NCBI RefSeq assembly: GCF_023238445.1
Contig: NZ_CP096658.1
Location: 682,001 to 746,000, forward strand
Source of the DNA: Halorussus gelatinilyticus
GTDB taxonomy: Archaea; Halobacteriota; Halobacteria; Halobacteriales; Haladaptataceae
Direction of reading: 5' to 3'
DNA length: 64,000 nucleotides
Part shown: one piece after another, positions 50,594 to 60,107 of the stretch
Layout: the number at the start of each line of letters is the position of its first letter
Position numbering within the stretch: position 1 is the stretch's first letter
Notes under the pieces: generated by a model
What the model saw: the letters and a program-made list of their open reading frames with translations, nothing else
Database searches by the model: none
What the model was told of the DNA's origin: nothing
Made by a program: the position numbers and the translations under genes

Positions 50594-50682
50594 CTTTTAA
50601 GTTTATTGCCCGTCGGATACGTCGGGCGACCGAGCGGTCACCCCATCCGACGCGCGTCTGACCGGTGTCAGACGCTGTTTTC
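50594..50682 (+). ncRNA. Candidate small RNA with promoter and terminator
   Basis: In the gap between cetZ and the epimerase-like gene, a TTTTAAGTTTATT box (50595-50607) is followed by foldable sequence: CGTCGGAT (50614-50621) can pair with ATCCGACG (50646-50653), and GACCG with CGGTC inside. A terminator-like hairpin follows: GCGTCTGAC (50654-50662) and GTCAGACGC (50667-50675), then TGTTTT. The T-run is only on the plus strand, while both flanking genes are on the minus strand. Confidence 0.35.
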
Positions 50683-50700
50683 GCCGATTACTCGCCGAGA

Positions 50701-51588
50701 CTATCGGCCAGAGATTCCGAGGTACTCCCCGAGCGTCGTCAAATCGGCCTCCTCGACGCCGAACGCGCCGATGTCGTTGTTCGAGACCGTGTTGTCGAAC
50801 TGCAGCGAGCGGTACTGGTCGCTCCCGAACGGGACGAACGGAATCGGGTCGGCCATCGTCAGGCCGACGCGCGCGAGCGGCATCGGTAGCGGCAGAATCG
50901 TCACCGACTTCCCGTCCGCGCGGTAGGCGAGGCGCGTCACGTCCGCGAGCGTCAGCACCTCCGGACCGCCGATTTCGTAGGTCTCGCCGTCGTGGTCCTC
51001 TGCGACGCTCGCGGCGAGCATCGGCGCGAGGTCCCCGACCCAGATGGGTTGGAAGCGCGTGCGACCGCCGCCGGGAAGGGCCGTGACGTAGGGCGTCGTC
51101 AGGACCTTCGTGAACGAGACGAACTCCCCGCCCTCGCCGAAGACGACCGAGGGTCGGAAGACGGTCGCGGCCAGTTCGGAGTCCTCGACGACCCGCTCGG
51201 CCTGTCCCTTCGAGCGCAGGTACTCGGTCGTCGCGTTCGGGTCCGCGCCGAGCGCGCTCATCTGGACGATCTTCCGGACGCCGTGGTCTTCGGCGGCCTC
51301 CACGACGCTCCGGGTCCCGCCGAGGTGGACCTCCGTGTGGGAGGTGCCGCCCGAGGGCTTGAACAGCGGCGAGAGCGCGACGAGGTTCACCACCACGTCT
51401 TGGCCCTCGAACGCGCCCTCGATGGAGTCGTACGCGGTCACGTCGCCGCGGGCGCGTTCGACGCCCGTCGGAAGGTCGGCCTCGTCGGGGTCGCGCGACA
51501 GCACGGTCACGTCGTGACCCTCGCCGTCCAGTTCGCGCGCGAGATTCGTCCCGATGAACCCGGTTCCTCCCGCTACGAGAATGTTCAT
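50701..51588 (-). CDS. NAD(P)-binding epimerase-like protein (NDUFA9-like)
   Basis: The 295-residue protein has a Rossmann start MNILVAGGTGFIGTNLAREL, DVVVNLVALSPLFKPSGG, and YLRSKGQAERVVEDSELAAT with the Tyr-x3-Lys-like pair, then VFRPSVVFGEGGEFV. This is the atypical SDR group that includes the NDUFA9 subunit of complex I and NAD-dependent epimerases. The substrate is unknown. It reads away from tmk (51725), and the promoter is in the 136-bp gap between them. Confidence 0.8.
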   Translation of the reverse strand: MNILVAGGTGFIGTNLARELDGEGHDVTVLSRDPDEADLPTGVERARGDVTAYDSIEGAFEGQDVVVNLVALSPLFKPSGGTSHTEVHLGGTRSVVEAAEDHGVRKIVQMSALGADPNATTEYLRSKGQAERVVEDSELAATVFRPSVVFGEGGEFVSFTKVLTTPYVTALPGGGRTRFQPIWVGDLAPMLAASVAEDHDGETYEIGGPEVLTLADVTRLAYRADGKSVTILPLPMPLARVGLTMADPIPFVPFGSDQYRSLQFDNTVSNNDIGAFGVEEADLTTLGEYLGISGR

Positions 51589-51724
51589 ATCGGGGATAAG
51601 TACCGTCCGAAAGTAAAACTAACTGCCGTGGCCGGCGTTTCCGCGAGTCCACTCGCGGCGTTGCGGCGTCGCAACGTCGCGGCGACTCGCAGGGCTTTAT
51701 ACCGAGCCGAGACCACCATCCGGT

Positions 51725-52318
51725 ATGCTCGTCACGCTGGAGGGTCTCGACGGGAGCGGCAAGACGACCGTCTGGGAGGTCCTACGCGAGGAGTTCCCCG
51801 AGTTCGTCTTCACCCGCGAACCCACCGACACGTGGTACGGCGAGGCGGTGAACCGCTCGGTCGAGGACGACGACGCCGACCCGCTGGCGGAACTGTTCCT
51901 CTACACCGCCGACCACGCCGCCCACCTCTCGGAGACGGTCCGACCCGCGCTCGCCGACGGGAAGGTCGTCGTCTCGGACCGCTACTCCGACTCGCGGTAC
52001 GCCTATCAGGCCGTCAGCATCGAAGGAGAGGTCAAGCGCCCGCTGGAGTACGTCCGCGGGGTCCACCAGCCGTGGACTCGGCCGCCGGACGCGACGCTCT
52101 ACTTCGACGTGGACCCCGAGACGGGCGCGGCCCGGAGCGGTGCGACCAACAAGTTCGAGCAGGCCGCGTTCCTGAGTCAGGTCCAATCGAACTACGAGCG
52201 CCTGCTCAGCGCCGAACCGGGGCGGTTCGTCCGCATCGACGCCTCTCAGTCGCCCGAGGAGGTCATCGACTCGGCGGTGGACGTGATGGAGCGCCTCCTC
52301 GCGGACCGCGACGAATAG
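51725..52318 (+). CDS. tmk: Thymidylate kinase
   Basis: The 197-residue enzyme makes dTDP from dTMP. It has the P-loop [16 protein letters not shown] at residue 6, the DR(Y/F) motif [16 protein letters not shown] near residue 85, and [12 protein letters not shown]-like substrate binding ([15 protein letters not shown]). The LID region is [16 protein letters not shown]. Length is normal. Confidence 0.92.
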   Translation: MLVTLEGLDGSGKTTVWEVLREEFPEFVFTREPTDTWYGEAVNRSVEDDDADPLAELFLYTADHAAHLSETVRPALADGKVVVSDRYSDSRYAYQAVSIEGEVKRPLEYVRGVHQPWTRPPDATLYFDVDPETGAARSGATNKFEQAAFLSQVQSNYERLLSAEPGRFVRIDASQSPEEVIDSAVDVMERLLADRDE

Positions 52319-52348
52319 CCTTTGACGCTCGGTGACGTAGCACGCGCT

Positions 52349-52798
52349 ATGGCAGACGAGGACGCCGGTCGGAGCCGCCCCCGAGAGAACGCCCGCGAGC
52401 GCGGCCGACGGGACCGCGACGACGAGACGGGGTTTCGCTTCTCGCTCCCGCCGATGGTGCTCCCGGAGATGAAACTGCCCGAGCGCATCCGCCTCGTTTT
52501 TCCGGTCCCGGACCCGCCGGAGAAGGTCTCACGGCCGACCCGAGTCCGGGTTTCGTGGGTCCTGCTGGCGGTCGTCCTCGCGGACGCGCTCGACGCCGCA
52601 CTCATCCTCGCGGCGGGTCCCGAGACGCTGGTCTGGGCGCGCGCGGCGGTCGGCGTCCTCGCCGCCGGGGTCCTCGTCGGAGGTCCCGGACTGCTCTACG
52701 CGTGGGAACTGCTGGCGATTCTGGGCGCTCTGGGGTCGCTCTCGCTCGCGCCCACGCTGACCGTGCTGGTTCTCGCGCGAATCGTGCTCTCGCAGTGA
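52349..52798 (+). CDS. Small membrane protein, function unknown
   Basis: The 149-residue protein has a charged Arg/Asp-rich N-terminus (residues 1-50), PMVLPEMKLPERIRLVFPVP, and three to four helices (VSWVLLAVVLADALDAALIL, WARAAVGVLAAGVLVGGPGL, LLAILGALGSLSLAPTLTVL). It follows tmk by 30 bp. The ATG at 52349 was chosen because the frame upstream begins with TTG. Family not recognised. Confidence 0.65.
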   Translation: MADEDAGRSRPRENARERGRRDRDDETGFRFSLPPMVLPEMKLPERIRLVFPVPDPPEKVSRPTRVRVSWVLLAVVLADALDAALILAAGPETLVWARAAVGVLAAGVLVGGPGLLYAWELLAILGALGSLSLAPTLTVLVLARIVLSQ

Positions 52799-52912
52799 AT
52801 CGGTTCGGGGTTTCGGGGCGTCGCGTGACTCTCCGACGGTCGCCTCGGGTGCGCTCGTGACTCGTCTCGCGGATAATCGCCTTTTTGTCGCCGCGAGGTA
52901 TCACTTACGAGC

Positions 52913-53554
52913 ATGAACGACGCAGAACTCGCCGCGAAGATAGACCACACCGTCCTCGGACCGGAGACGACCCTCGCCGACGTGGAGGAAGTCCTCGACG
53001 CGGCCGCCGAGTACGGGATGAACGCCTGCATCCCGCCGTGCTACGTCGCTGAGGCCGACGAGTACGCCCCCGACACCACCCTCGCCACGGTCATCGGCTT
53101 CCCGCACGGCCAGAACGCCACCGCGGCCAAGCGCGAGGAGGGCGTCCTCGCCTACGAGGACGGCGCGGACGAGTTGGACGTGGTCATCAACATCGGCCGA
53201 CTGAAGGCCGGAGACCGCGAGGCGGTCCGCGAGGACATCGAGGAGGTCGTCGCCGCGGTCCCGATTCCCGTGAAGGTCATCATCGAGACCGCACTGCTCA
53301 CCGACGACGAGAAGCGCGCCGCCTGCGAGGCCGCGAGGGACGCTGACGCCGCGTTCGTCAAGACCTCGACCGGGTTCGCCGACGGCGGCGCGGAAGTCGA
53401 GGACGTGGAACTCATGAGCGAGTACCTGCCGGTGAAAGCCAGCGGCGGCGTCGGGAACTACGAGCAGGCCGAGGCGATGTTCGACGCCGGGGCCGAGCGC
53501 ATCGGCGCGAGTTCGGGCGTCGAAATGGTGGAGGATTTCCGGCGGAACTACTGA
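52913..53554 (+). CDS. deoC: Deoxyribose-phosphate aldolase
   Basis: The 213-residue class I aldolase splits 2-deoxyribose-5-phosphate into acetaldehyde and glyceraldehyde-3-phosphate. The Schiff-base lysine is Lys150 in [11 protein letters not shown]; the second Lys/Asp pair occurs in [12 protein letters not shown] and [13 protein letters not shown]. The N-terminus [12 protein letters not shown] is canonical. It fits the same nucleoside catabolism as the phosphorylase at 4219, though 48 kb away. A CTTTTTGTCG box lies about 35 bp upstream. Confidence 0.92.
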   Translation: MNDAELAAKIDHTVLGPETTLADVEEVLDAAAEYGMNACIPPCYVAEADEYAPDTTLATVIGFPHGQNATAAKREEGVLAYEDGADELDVVINIGRLKAGDREAVREDIEEVVAAVPIPVKVIIETALLTDDEKRAACEAARDADAAFVKTSTGFADGGAEVEDVELMSEYLPVKASGGVGNYEQAEAMFDAGAERIGASSGVEMVEDFRRNY

Positions 53555-53607
53555 CGCGGTGGACCCGCTCCCGTCGGACTACGGTTCTTCGAGCGCGAGA
53601 TGAATCG

Positions 53608-54717
53608 TCAGTCGTCCGCGGGACGTTCGTCCGCGACGGAGTCCACCCGGTCGGCGGAACGCTCCCCGTCCGCCGATTCCGCGGTGTCCCACTGGAGCGT
53701 GACCGTCCAGCGGCGCTCGTCGCCGTCGGCGGTCCGGGACTCGACCAGTTCCACGTCGCCGTCCGGGCGCGGGCGCTCTCGGCCGCCGTCGCCGGCGGCC
53801 GGGCGCATCCCGTCGTGGCGACCGGCGAGTTCGGTCCGGAGGTCCGCGAGGTAGTCGGCGAGTTCGTCGCGGTCCAGCGTCTCCTCGCGCCGGGTTTCGT
53901 GGCTGGTCGCCCCGCGGCCCACGCCGCCGGGTTTCCCCGAGGAGTGGTCGCCGACCACGGTGTTGATGACCGCGCCGAGCAGCAGGACCAGTCCGGAGAA
54001 GTAGAGGTACGTCACCACGAGGACGACGCTCCCGAAGAAGCCCCCCGAACCGGGGTCCTTGAACGCGAGGTACACCTGAAAGACGCCCTGTAGCGCGGCC
54101 CATCCGACCGCCGAGACCACTGCGCCGGGCAGCACGTCGTCGAGTCCGACCTCGGTGTCGGGGAACCGGTAGTACATCGGGAGGAAGGCGACGACGAGTC
54201 CCGCGGCGAGCGCGAGCGGCGTCAGGACGCCGACGTACGGAATCGTGTCCGAGAAGCGAGCGAACGCGGTCGTGAGGCCGATGGTCGAGACGACGGCGAC
54301 GAGCAACGCGACGAAGACCACGACGCCGTCCTTCATCTGGTCGGGCAGGGAGTTTCGGCTCTCGGTCTCGTAAATCTCCGAGAAGGCGGTGTCGAGGCCT
54401 CGGAATATCTTGAGCGTCCCCCAGACGAGGACGACGAGGCCGACGAACGACGCCCCGGCGACCGACGACTCGCCTCGGAATATCTGCCGGACCACGTCGG
54501 CTATCGGGCCGGGGAGCCAGTTCCCGGCGACGGCGACGATTCGGGCTTCGAGGCCGCCCCCGAACACCGAGACGACCAGGAGGAGCAACAGGAGCGTCGG
54601 CGCGAGCGAGACGAAGGCGTTGTACGCGATGCCCGCCGCCATGAACGTCACGTTCTTCTCCGAGAAGTCCTCGTACACCCGCTTCGCGACGGTCCGTCCG
54701 CGCGCGATCCTCCCCAT
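53608..54717 (-). CDS. YihY/BrkB-family membrane protein
   Basis: The 369-residue protein shows the family hallmarks: VYEDFSEKNVTFMAAGIAYN at the start, AFVSLAPTLLLLLLVVSVFG, the central LKIFRGLDTAFSEIYETE near residue 115, and VFLPMYYRFPDTEVGLDDVL-like sequence near residue 190. Six helices are predicted. The 120-residue acidic cytoplasmic C-terminus is specific to halophiles. ATG 54717 (MGRIARGRTVAKRVYEDFS) was chosen. Family function is unclear. Confidence 0.85.
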   Translation of the reverse strand: MGRIARGRTVAKRVYEDFSEKNVTFMAAGIAYNAFVSLAPTLLLLLLVVSVFGGGLEARIVAVAGNWLPGPIADVVRQIFRGESSVAGASFVGLVVLVWGTLKIFRGLDTAFSEIYETESRNSLPDQMKDGVVVFVALLVAVVSTIGLTTAFARFSDTIPYVGVLTPLALAAGLVVAFLPMYYRFPDTEVGLDDVLPGAVVSAVGWAALQGVFQVYLAFKDPGSGGFFGSVVLVVTYLYFSGLVLLLGAVINTVVGDHSSGKPGGVGRGATSHETRREETLDRDELADYLADLRTELAGRHDGMRPAAGDGGRERPRPDGDVELVESRTADGDERRWTVTLQWDTAESADGERSADRVDSVADERPADD

Positions 54718-54783
54718 GGTCGAACTCCGAGCGTCGGCCAAAAAACTCGCACGGCCGGTCGTCACGCGAGCGAAAAAAGGACC

Positions 54784-55554
54784 TCAGTCGTCGTCGCCCG
54801 AGGGCGACCCCTGACTCTGCTGTGGCGACATGCTCGACGCGCCGCTCCGGGCGGTCCCCGCCCAGCGGTTCATGTTGTTGGCGATGTAGTCCTTGCTCCC
54901 CCAACCGAATCCGACGCCGATGGCGAGCGCGAGGCCCGCGGCGAGTCCCCACGCCAGCGCCTGCGCGAAGATGTACAGCAGTTGGACGTCGATGCCCATC
55001 GTGTCGAGACCGATGACGACCGCGGTGAAGTACAGGAACATCCGGACGCCCGTGGCGAACCACTTCGCGTAGGCCGTCTGCGTGGCGGCGCGAGTGCGCT
55101 CGATGGCGTCGCCGATGAAGTCCGAGACGATGAACCCGCCGATGATGACCAGCAGTCCGGCGACGAACGCCGGGAGGTACGACACCGCGGTCGCTATCCA
55201 CTCGGAGAGGATGGGGATGGCGAGCGTGTTCGCGGCCGCGAGGATGGCCAGCGCGTAGACGAACCACGCCGTGACCTTCCCGAGGAAGTTCGACAGCGCG
55301 TCGCGCGAACCGCCCATCATCCGACCGATGGGCGTGTCCTGCGCGCTCCTGTCGAGTCCCGCCCTGTCCGCGACGCCGGCCACGACCTTTCCGAGCGCCT
55401 TGCCGACGACCCACCCGATGAGCAGGATGACGATAGCGCCGACGAGTCGCGGGAGCGCGGCGATAATCTCCGAGAAGGCGTTGCCGAGCCAGCCGGGGAT
55501 GTTTCCAAACAGTTCTCCGCCGTCCGCTTGTAGCAGTACGTTCGATGCGTGCAT
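54784..55554 (-). CDS. Mechanosensitive-channel-like protein with TM-helix repeats
   Basis: The 256-residue protein has TM-helix repeats found in small mechanosensitive-type channels: IIAALPRLVGAIVILLIGWV near residue 30, then KALGKVVAGVADRAGLD, and a second unit WIATAVSYLPAFVAGLLVII followed by GDAIERTRAA. The end GWGSKDYIANNMNRWAGTA recalls the start of the MscS beta domain, but that domain itself is missing. A Ser/Gln tail follows. A hairpin sits just upstream of the start codon (55562-55580). Confidence 0.75.
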   Translation of the reverse strand: MHASNVLLQADGGELFGNIPGWLGNAFSEIIAALPRLVGAIVILLIGWVVGKALGKVVAGVADRAGLDRSAQDTPIGRMMGGSRDALSNFLGKVTAWFVYALAILAAANTLAIPILSEWIATAVSYLPAFVAGLLVIIGGFIVSDFIGDAIERTRAATQTAYAKWFATGVRMFLYFTAVVIGLDTMGIDVQLLYIFAQALAWGLAAGLALAIGVGFGWGSKDYIANNMNRWAGTARSGASSMSPQQSQGSPSGDDD

Positions 55555-55561
55555 AGGTTCT

Positions 55562-55580
55562 CACCGGAGTAGTTCCGGTG
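55562..55580 (-). promoter_or_regulatory. Hairpin directly before the channel-like gene start
   Basis: CACCGGA (55562-55568) and TCCGGTG (55574-55580) with a 5-nt loop lie 8 nt upstream of the ATG at 55554 in the mRNA. The stem could hide the translation start or bind a regulator. No Shine-Dalgarno sequence is visible between it and the ATG. Confidence 0.4.
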
Positions 55581-56033
55581 CCAGAGCGGTGGGGCTTTGC
55601 GTAGTTTGTTCTTGGCCGCATACCGATTTCGGACGCTCGGCCGCGCCGCGCCGTTTTCAGAGCCTTAGCGGCGGGATTCTGAGAGCATGTGAGAATCTAG
55701 TCCGTTCGCGCGAGCGGGCGGAGCGAGCGGTGAAACGAGACGAAACTGACGCGCGACCGAGAACTCGGCGGAATAAATCGGCCGAACGAAACGCGGCCGC
55801 CGGGAAATCGACCGACGAGGCGTCGGTTCGACCGGGACGGCGGAGCGTCGTTACCACCTCGGGATTCCGGAACGAACGTCGAACACGTCGCGCCGCGGCG
55901 AAACCCGCCGCATCGCCGGCAAACGTGTCCGGATTCGAGCACGTGAAACGGACGTTTTCTACCGCGGGCCGGCACGCGAGAGAATCTGACTGGAGCGGCC
56001 GAGCGACTCGGACCGACGTCGTCGGAGCGCGAG
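55581..56033. other. 453-bp stretch without a recognisable gene
   Basis: Lies between the channel-like gene (minus, starting 55554) and the calcium/sodium exchanger gene (minus, ending 56034). Possible frames have poor codon bias. A short inverted pair (GATTCT...AGAATC, about 55674-55697) is the only local structure noticed. It presumably holds the channel gene promoter and the exchanger's 3' end. Confidence 0.5.
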
Positions 56034-57038
56034 CTACCCGATGAGCGTCGTCACGCCGGCGGTCTCCAAGAGCAACCACCCGACGAAGGCGACGTAGGCG
56101 ACCAACAGCGCGTAGGCCTCGCCGCGGGTGAGTTCGAGGTCGGTCCGGGCGAGCGCGAAGAAGAGGACGGTCGCGGCGACCAGCGCCGCCATCATCGGGA
56201 CCGCGACGCCGAAGTCCACCGGGGTCGCGCCCGCGACGAGGACGCCCGCGGGGAGCGCCACCAGCAGGTCGAAGACGTTGCTCCCGAGGACGTTGGCGAG
56301 GCTAGTCACGGCCTCGCCCTTCTGGGAGGAGCGCACGCTGACGAACGTGTCGGGGAGGCTGGTGACCACGGCGACGACCGTCAGCCCCCAGAAGAAGCTC
56401 GGGATGCCGAGTATCTCCTCGAAGTCGAGGACCGCCGTCACGAGTCCCTCGACGCCGACGACGATGACGACGAGGCTCACCGCGAGCGTCGCCCAGAGCC
56501 GCACCGGGTTCGCGTCGATGGAGCGCGCCTCGCGCAGGTCGCGCGTGTCGAGGTACTGGATGAAAAGGTAGAGCGCGTAGAGTCCGACCAGCAGGAGCGC
56601 GAGCGGTCGGGTGAGCGTCCCGCCGAGTCCGTCTCCCTCGGTCGGGAAGTAGATGACCGCGAACGAGAAGACGACCATCGTGGCCGCGACCGCGACCATG
56701 TAGAACTGGGTCTCCTTGAACACGACCGCCCGGTCGGATTCGAGGTTCTCCGAGCCGGCGAGCGTCGCCACCGCCGGGATGACGAGGATGTTGAACACCG
56801 CGGAGCCGACGATGGCCGCCGCGCCGAGTTCGAAGTCGCCGTGGACGAAGGTGGCGAGGACGGTACTCGACAGTTCGGGGAAACTCGACCCGACCGCGGC
56901 GACGACCGCGCCCTGCACGATGGCGGGCAGGCCGTAGTAGGCCGCCAACTTCTCGGCGGCGTCTTCGAGCCAGACGCTCCCCTTCCAGATGACGGCGGTC
57001 GAGACGACGGCGACGACGAGCGAGAGCGCGAGCGACAC
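56034..57038 (-). CDS. CaCA-family calcium/sodium:cation antiporter
   Basis: The 334-residue protein has two inverted alpha repeats: QGAVVAAVGSSFPELSSTVL near residue 40 and WGLTVVAVVTSLPDTFVSVR near residue 215, each with the ion-binding Ser/Glu or Ser/Asp. Repeated GSAVFNILVIP and GSNVFDLLVALP segments follow them. About 10-11 helices are present. Homologues begin close to the first helix, so GTG 57038 is preferred; TTG 57065 would add nine residues. Ca or Na export from the cell is expected. Confidence 0.85.
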   Translation of the reverse strand: MSLALSLVVAVVSTAVIWKGSVWLEDAAEKLAAYYGLPAIVQGAVVAAVGSSFPELSSTVLATFVHGDFELGAAAIVGSAVFNILVIPAVATLAGSENLESDRAVVFKETQFYMVAVAATMVVFSFAVIYFPTEGDGLGGTLTRPLALLLVGLYALYLFIQYLDTRDLREARSIDANPVRLWATLAVSLVVIVVGVEGLVTAVLDFEEILGIPSFFWGLTVVAVVTSLPDTFVSVRSSQKGEAVTSLANVLGSNVFDLLVALPAGVLVAGATPVDFGVAVPMMAALVAATVLFFALARTDLELTRGEAYALLVAYVAFVGWLLLETAGVTTLIG

Positions 57039-57194
57039 GCCCCGAACGTAAACCTCGGCGGACAAGTCGATTGTGGGGCTACGGTCGGACGCGGACGCTC
57101 GTCCCGAGCAGGTAGACGGCGTCCACCCCGCGGGTGAAGTAGGGGGAACGATTCGTCGCGTTTTTGCCCGCGTAGCCGAAACGCATCACAACGA

Positions 57195-58445
57195 ATGGCC
57201 CGGTATCACATCGAGACCTACGGTTGCACGTCGAACCGGGGCGAGAGCCGCCAGATAGAGCGGCGGCTCCGCGACGCGGGCCACCACCGCGTCGAAGGCG
57301 CAGAGGAGGCCGACGTTGCAATTCTCAACACCTGCACGGTCGTCGAGAAGACCGAGCGCAACATGCTCCGGCGGGCCGAGGAGTTGGAGGACGAGACGGC
57401 CGACCTCATCGTCACCGGTTGCATGGCCCTGGCGCAGGGCGAGGAGTTCCGCGACGCGGGCGTGAACGCCGACGTCCTCCACTGGGACGAGGTGCCCGAG
57501 GCGGTCACGAACGGCGAGTGCCCGACGACGACGCCCGACGCCGAGCCGATTCTCGACGGCGTCATCGGCATCCTGCCCATCGCCCGCGGGTGCATGTCCG
57601 ACTGCTCGTACTGCATCACCAAGCAGGCGACCGGCAAAATCGACTCGCCGCCGGTCGAAGAGAACGTCGAGAAGGCTCGCGCGCTCGTCCACGCCGGCGC
57701 GAAGGAGATTCGGATTACCGGACAGGACACCGGCGTCTACGGCTGGGAAAAGGGCGAACGCAAGTTGCACGAACTGCTGGACCGCATCTGCGATATCGAG
57801 GGCGACTTCCGGGTCCGCGTCGGGATGGCGAACCCGAAGGGCGTCCACGGCATCCGCGAGGAACTGGCCGAGGTGTTCGCCGCGAACGAGAAGCTCTACA
57901 ACTTCATCCACGCGCCGGTCCAGTCAGGGTCCGACGACGTGCTGGGCGACATGCGCCGCCAGCATCAGGTCGAGGAGTACGTCGAAATCGTCGAGACCTT
58001 CGACGAGTATCTGGACTACTGGACGCTCTCGACCGACTTCATCGTCGGGTTCCCGACCGAGGAACCCGAGGACCACGCCCAGAGCGTGGCGCTGCTGCGC
58101 GAGACCCGCCCCGAGAAGATCAACGTCACGCGGTTCTCGAAGCGCCCCGGCACCGACGCCGCCGACATGAAGGGACTGGGTGGACAGGTCAAGAAGGACC
58201 GCTCGAAGGAGATGACCGACGTGAAGATGGAAGTCGTCGCGGAGGCCTACGACGCGATGGTCGGCGAGACCCACGAGGTGCTGGCGGTCGAGGAGGGCAC
58301 CGGCGACTCCGTGAAGTGCTACGACGAGGCCTACCGGCAGGTCATCGTCCAGAACGCGCCCGACCACGCCGTCGAAGTCGGCGACTTCGTGGACGTCGAG
58401 ATTACCGGCCACCAGACGGTGTACGCCTTCGGCGACCCGGTCTGA
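57195..58445 (+). CDS. mtaB: tRNA threonylcarbamoyladenosine methylthiotransferase (MtaB/CDKAL1 type)
   Basis: The 416-residue radical SAM enzyme adds a methylthio group to t6A37 in tRNA. Three N-terminal cysteines (C11 in YGCTSN, C47 in NTCTV, C76 in TGCMA) bind the auxiliary cluster; C133, C137 and C140 in RGCMSDCSYCITK bind the SAM cluster. The C-terminal TRAM domain covers about residues 345-416. It joins tgtA, arcS and raSEA as a tRNA-modification gene in the window. Confidence 0.92.
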   Translation: MARYHIETYGCTSNRGESRQIERRLRDAGHHRVEGAEEADVAILNTCTVVEKTERNMLRRAEELEDETADLIVTGCMALAQGEEFRDAGVNADVLHWDEVPEAVTNGECPTTTPDAEPILDGVIGILPIARGCMSDCSYCITKQATGKIDSPPVEENVEKARALVHAGAKEIRITGQDTGVYGWEKGERKLHELLDRICDIEGDFRVRVGMANPKGVHGIREELAEVFAANEKLYNFIHAPVQSGSDDVLGDMRRQHQVEEYVEIVETFDEYLDYWTLSTDFIVGFPTEEPEDHAQSVALLRETRPEKINVTRFSKRPGTDAADMKGLGGQVKKDRSKEMTDVKMEVVAEAYDAMVGETHEVLAVEEGTGDSVKCYDEAYRQVIVQNAPDHAVEVGDFVDVEITGHQTVYAFGDPV

Positions 58446-58455
58446 CTCGCTTCTC

Positions 58456-59382
58456 TCACGGCTTCGGCGCGTCGTCTTCGACCCACTCGTCTATCGATTC
58501 GTCGTCCTTCCACTCGCCGAGTTCCTTCGGGTCCACGTGGACGAACACGTCGTCTACCTCCCCCAACTCGCGAATGGACTGCACGATGTCGGTCTCGATG
58601 TCGTGGGCCTCGAACAGCGTCCGGTCGCCCTCGACCTCGATGTGGAGGCTCACGTCGATTTCGGGGCCGACGTAGTGGGCGATGACGTCGTGGGCACCCT
58701 CCACGTCGGGGTGGTCCAGCGCCCGACGGATGATCTCCGCGCGCAGGTCCTCGGGCGGCGCGCTCCCGACGAGGTAGTCCACGTTGTCCTGCACGATTTC
58801 GTACCCCGTGTAGAGGATGCCGACCGAGACGACGCCCGCCGCGATGGGGTCCAAGACCGGCAGGCCGACGGTCCCGCCCAGCACGCCGACCAGCGCCGCG
58901 CTCGCGGTCAGGATGTCGTTGCGGTTGTCGAGCGCGGTGGCTGTCAGCGCGGGCGAACGGGTCTCGTCGGCGACGCGCAGGCAGTACCGGTAGAGACCGA
59001 ACTTCACGACGGCGGTGACGACCAGCACGACCACGGCGGCCGGGGAGGTGACGGCGCCCCCGACTGCCCCGGAGAGGACCGCGGTGGTCGCCTGCCAGAG
59101 GACGCCGATGCCCGCCGCGAAGATCCCGAGCGCGATGAACAGCGAGACGAACGGTTCGATGCGCTCGTGGCCGTGCGGGTGGCTGAAGTCGGGCGGTCGG
59201 GTCGTCAGGTAGAGTCCCGCGAGGACGACGACGCTGTAGGCGACGTCGGCGAGGCTGTTGACCGCCTCGGAGCCGACCGCGAGGCTCCCGGTCGTCCACC
59301 AGACCAGTCCCTTGGCGGCGACCAGCAGGACGTTGACCGCGAGGACGACCGCGCCGACGCGGCGGATGGTCCGCTCGCTCAT
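58456..59382 (-). CDS. Cation diffusion facilitator (CDF) transporter
   Basis: The 308-residue protein exports divalent metals in exchange for protons. It has six helices with metal-site residues in GSEAVNSLADVAYSVVVLAG and ALDNRNDILTASAALVGVLG, and HPHGHERIEPF after helix 2. A C-terminal cytoplasmic domain (residues 205-300) carries His residues (ALDHPDVEGAHDVIAHYVGP). In the first site Asn/Asp replaces the usual HxxxD, so zinc specificity is uncertain (Mn or Fe possible). It is convergent with mtaB. Confidence 0.85.
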   Translation of the reverse strand: MSERTIRRVGAVVLAVNVLLVAAKGLVWWTTGSLAVGSEAVNSLADVAYSVVVLAGLYLTTRPPDFSHPHGHERIEPFVSLFIALGIFAAGIGVLWQATTAVLSGAVGGAVTSPAAVVVLVVTAVVKFGLYRYCLRVADETRSPALTATALDNRNDILTASAALVGVLGGTVGLPVLDPIAAGVVSVGILYTGYEIVQDNVDYLVGSAPPEDLRAEIIRRALDHPDVEGAHDVIAHYVGPEIDVSLHIEVEGDRTLFEAHDIETDIVQSIRELGEVDDVFVHVDPKELGEWKDDESIDEWVEDDAPKP

Positions 59383-59438
59383 CGGGTAGGGGTTGGGCCT
59401 CCCGAAAGAAGGGAGTATCGTTCTCCCGGACGCGGCGG

Positions 59439-59984
59439 TCAGAACCCGAAGCGAACCGCGCGCTCGTCGTCCTCGGGAACCTCCGCGCCCTCCTGTTCGG
59501 CGAACGCCTCGCGCACGCGGTCGTAGGTCTCGTCCATCGCCTCTACGATGACCTTCGTGTCCGAAACGACGGGCATGAAGTTGGTGTCGCCCTCCCACCG
59601 CGGGACGACGTGGGTGTGGAGGTGGTCGTCGATGGACCCGCCCGCGCCCTCCCCGAGATTGAGGCCGGCGTTGAAGCCGGTCGGCGAGAGCGCGTCGTCG
59701 AGCGCGTCGAAGGTTCGCTGTTTGAGTCGGGCGTGGTCCAGCAGGATTTCCTCGGAGAGGTCCCGGTAGTTCCCGGTGTGGTCGCGGGGAATCACCATCG
59801 CGTGGCCCGGATTGTAGGGGTAGTTGTTGAAGACGACGAAGGCGTGGTCGCTCCGCGCGACGACGAGGTTCTCGCGGTCGTCGTCGCGCTCGGCGAACTC
59901 GCAGAAGACGCAGCCCTCTGTCTCGTCGTCGGCGTCGTCTCGCTCGACCCACTCGATGCGCCACGGTGCGAAGACCTGTTCCAT
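59439..59984 (-). CDS. HIT-family hydrolase / Ap4A phosphorylase-like
   Basis: The 181-residue protein has the catalytic triad HLHTHVVPR (H121, H123, H125) and a zinc-like Cys pair (GCVFCEF, C25 and C28), as in archaeal and mycobacterial HIT proteins acting on dinucleoside polyphosphates or nucleotidyl compounds. The start MEQVFAPWRIEWVERDDADD matches the group. It is divergent from trkA, sharing a 123-bp promoter region. Confidence 0.85.
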   Translation of the reverse strand: MEQVFAPWRIEWVERDDADDETEGCVFCEFAERDDDRENLVVARSDHAFVVFNNYPYNPGHAMVIPRDHTGNYRDLSEEILLDHARLKQRTFDALDDALSPTGFNAGLNLGEGAGGSIDDHLHTHVVPRWEGDTNFMPVVSDTKVIVEAMDETYDRVREAFAEQEGAEVPEDDERAVRFGF

Positions 59985-60107
59985 ACGGCTTCGAAGGGCG
60001 ACGAGGGTTTAGGCTCCGGCGGTTCGGCGACGCACGAAGCGGTCCGCGCGATTCGGCGCGAACAGAAAGGTATCTTTTCAAGCGTCGGTCTTTTAAGCGG
60101 AACACGA

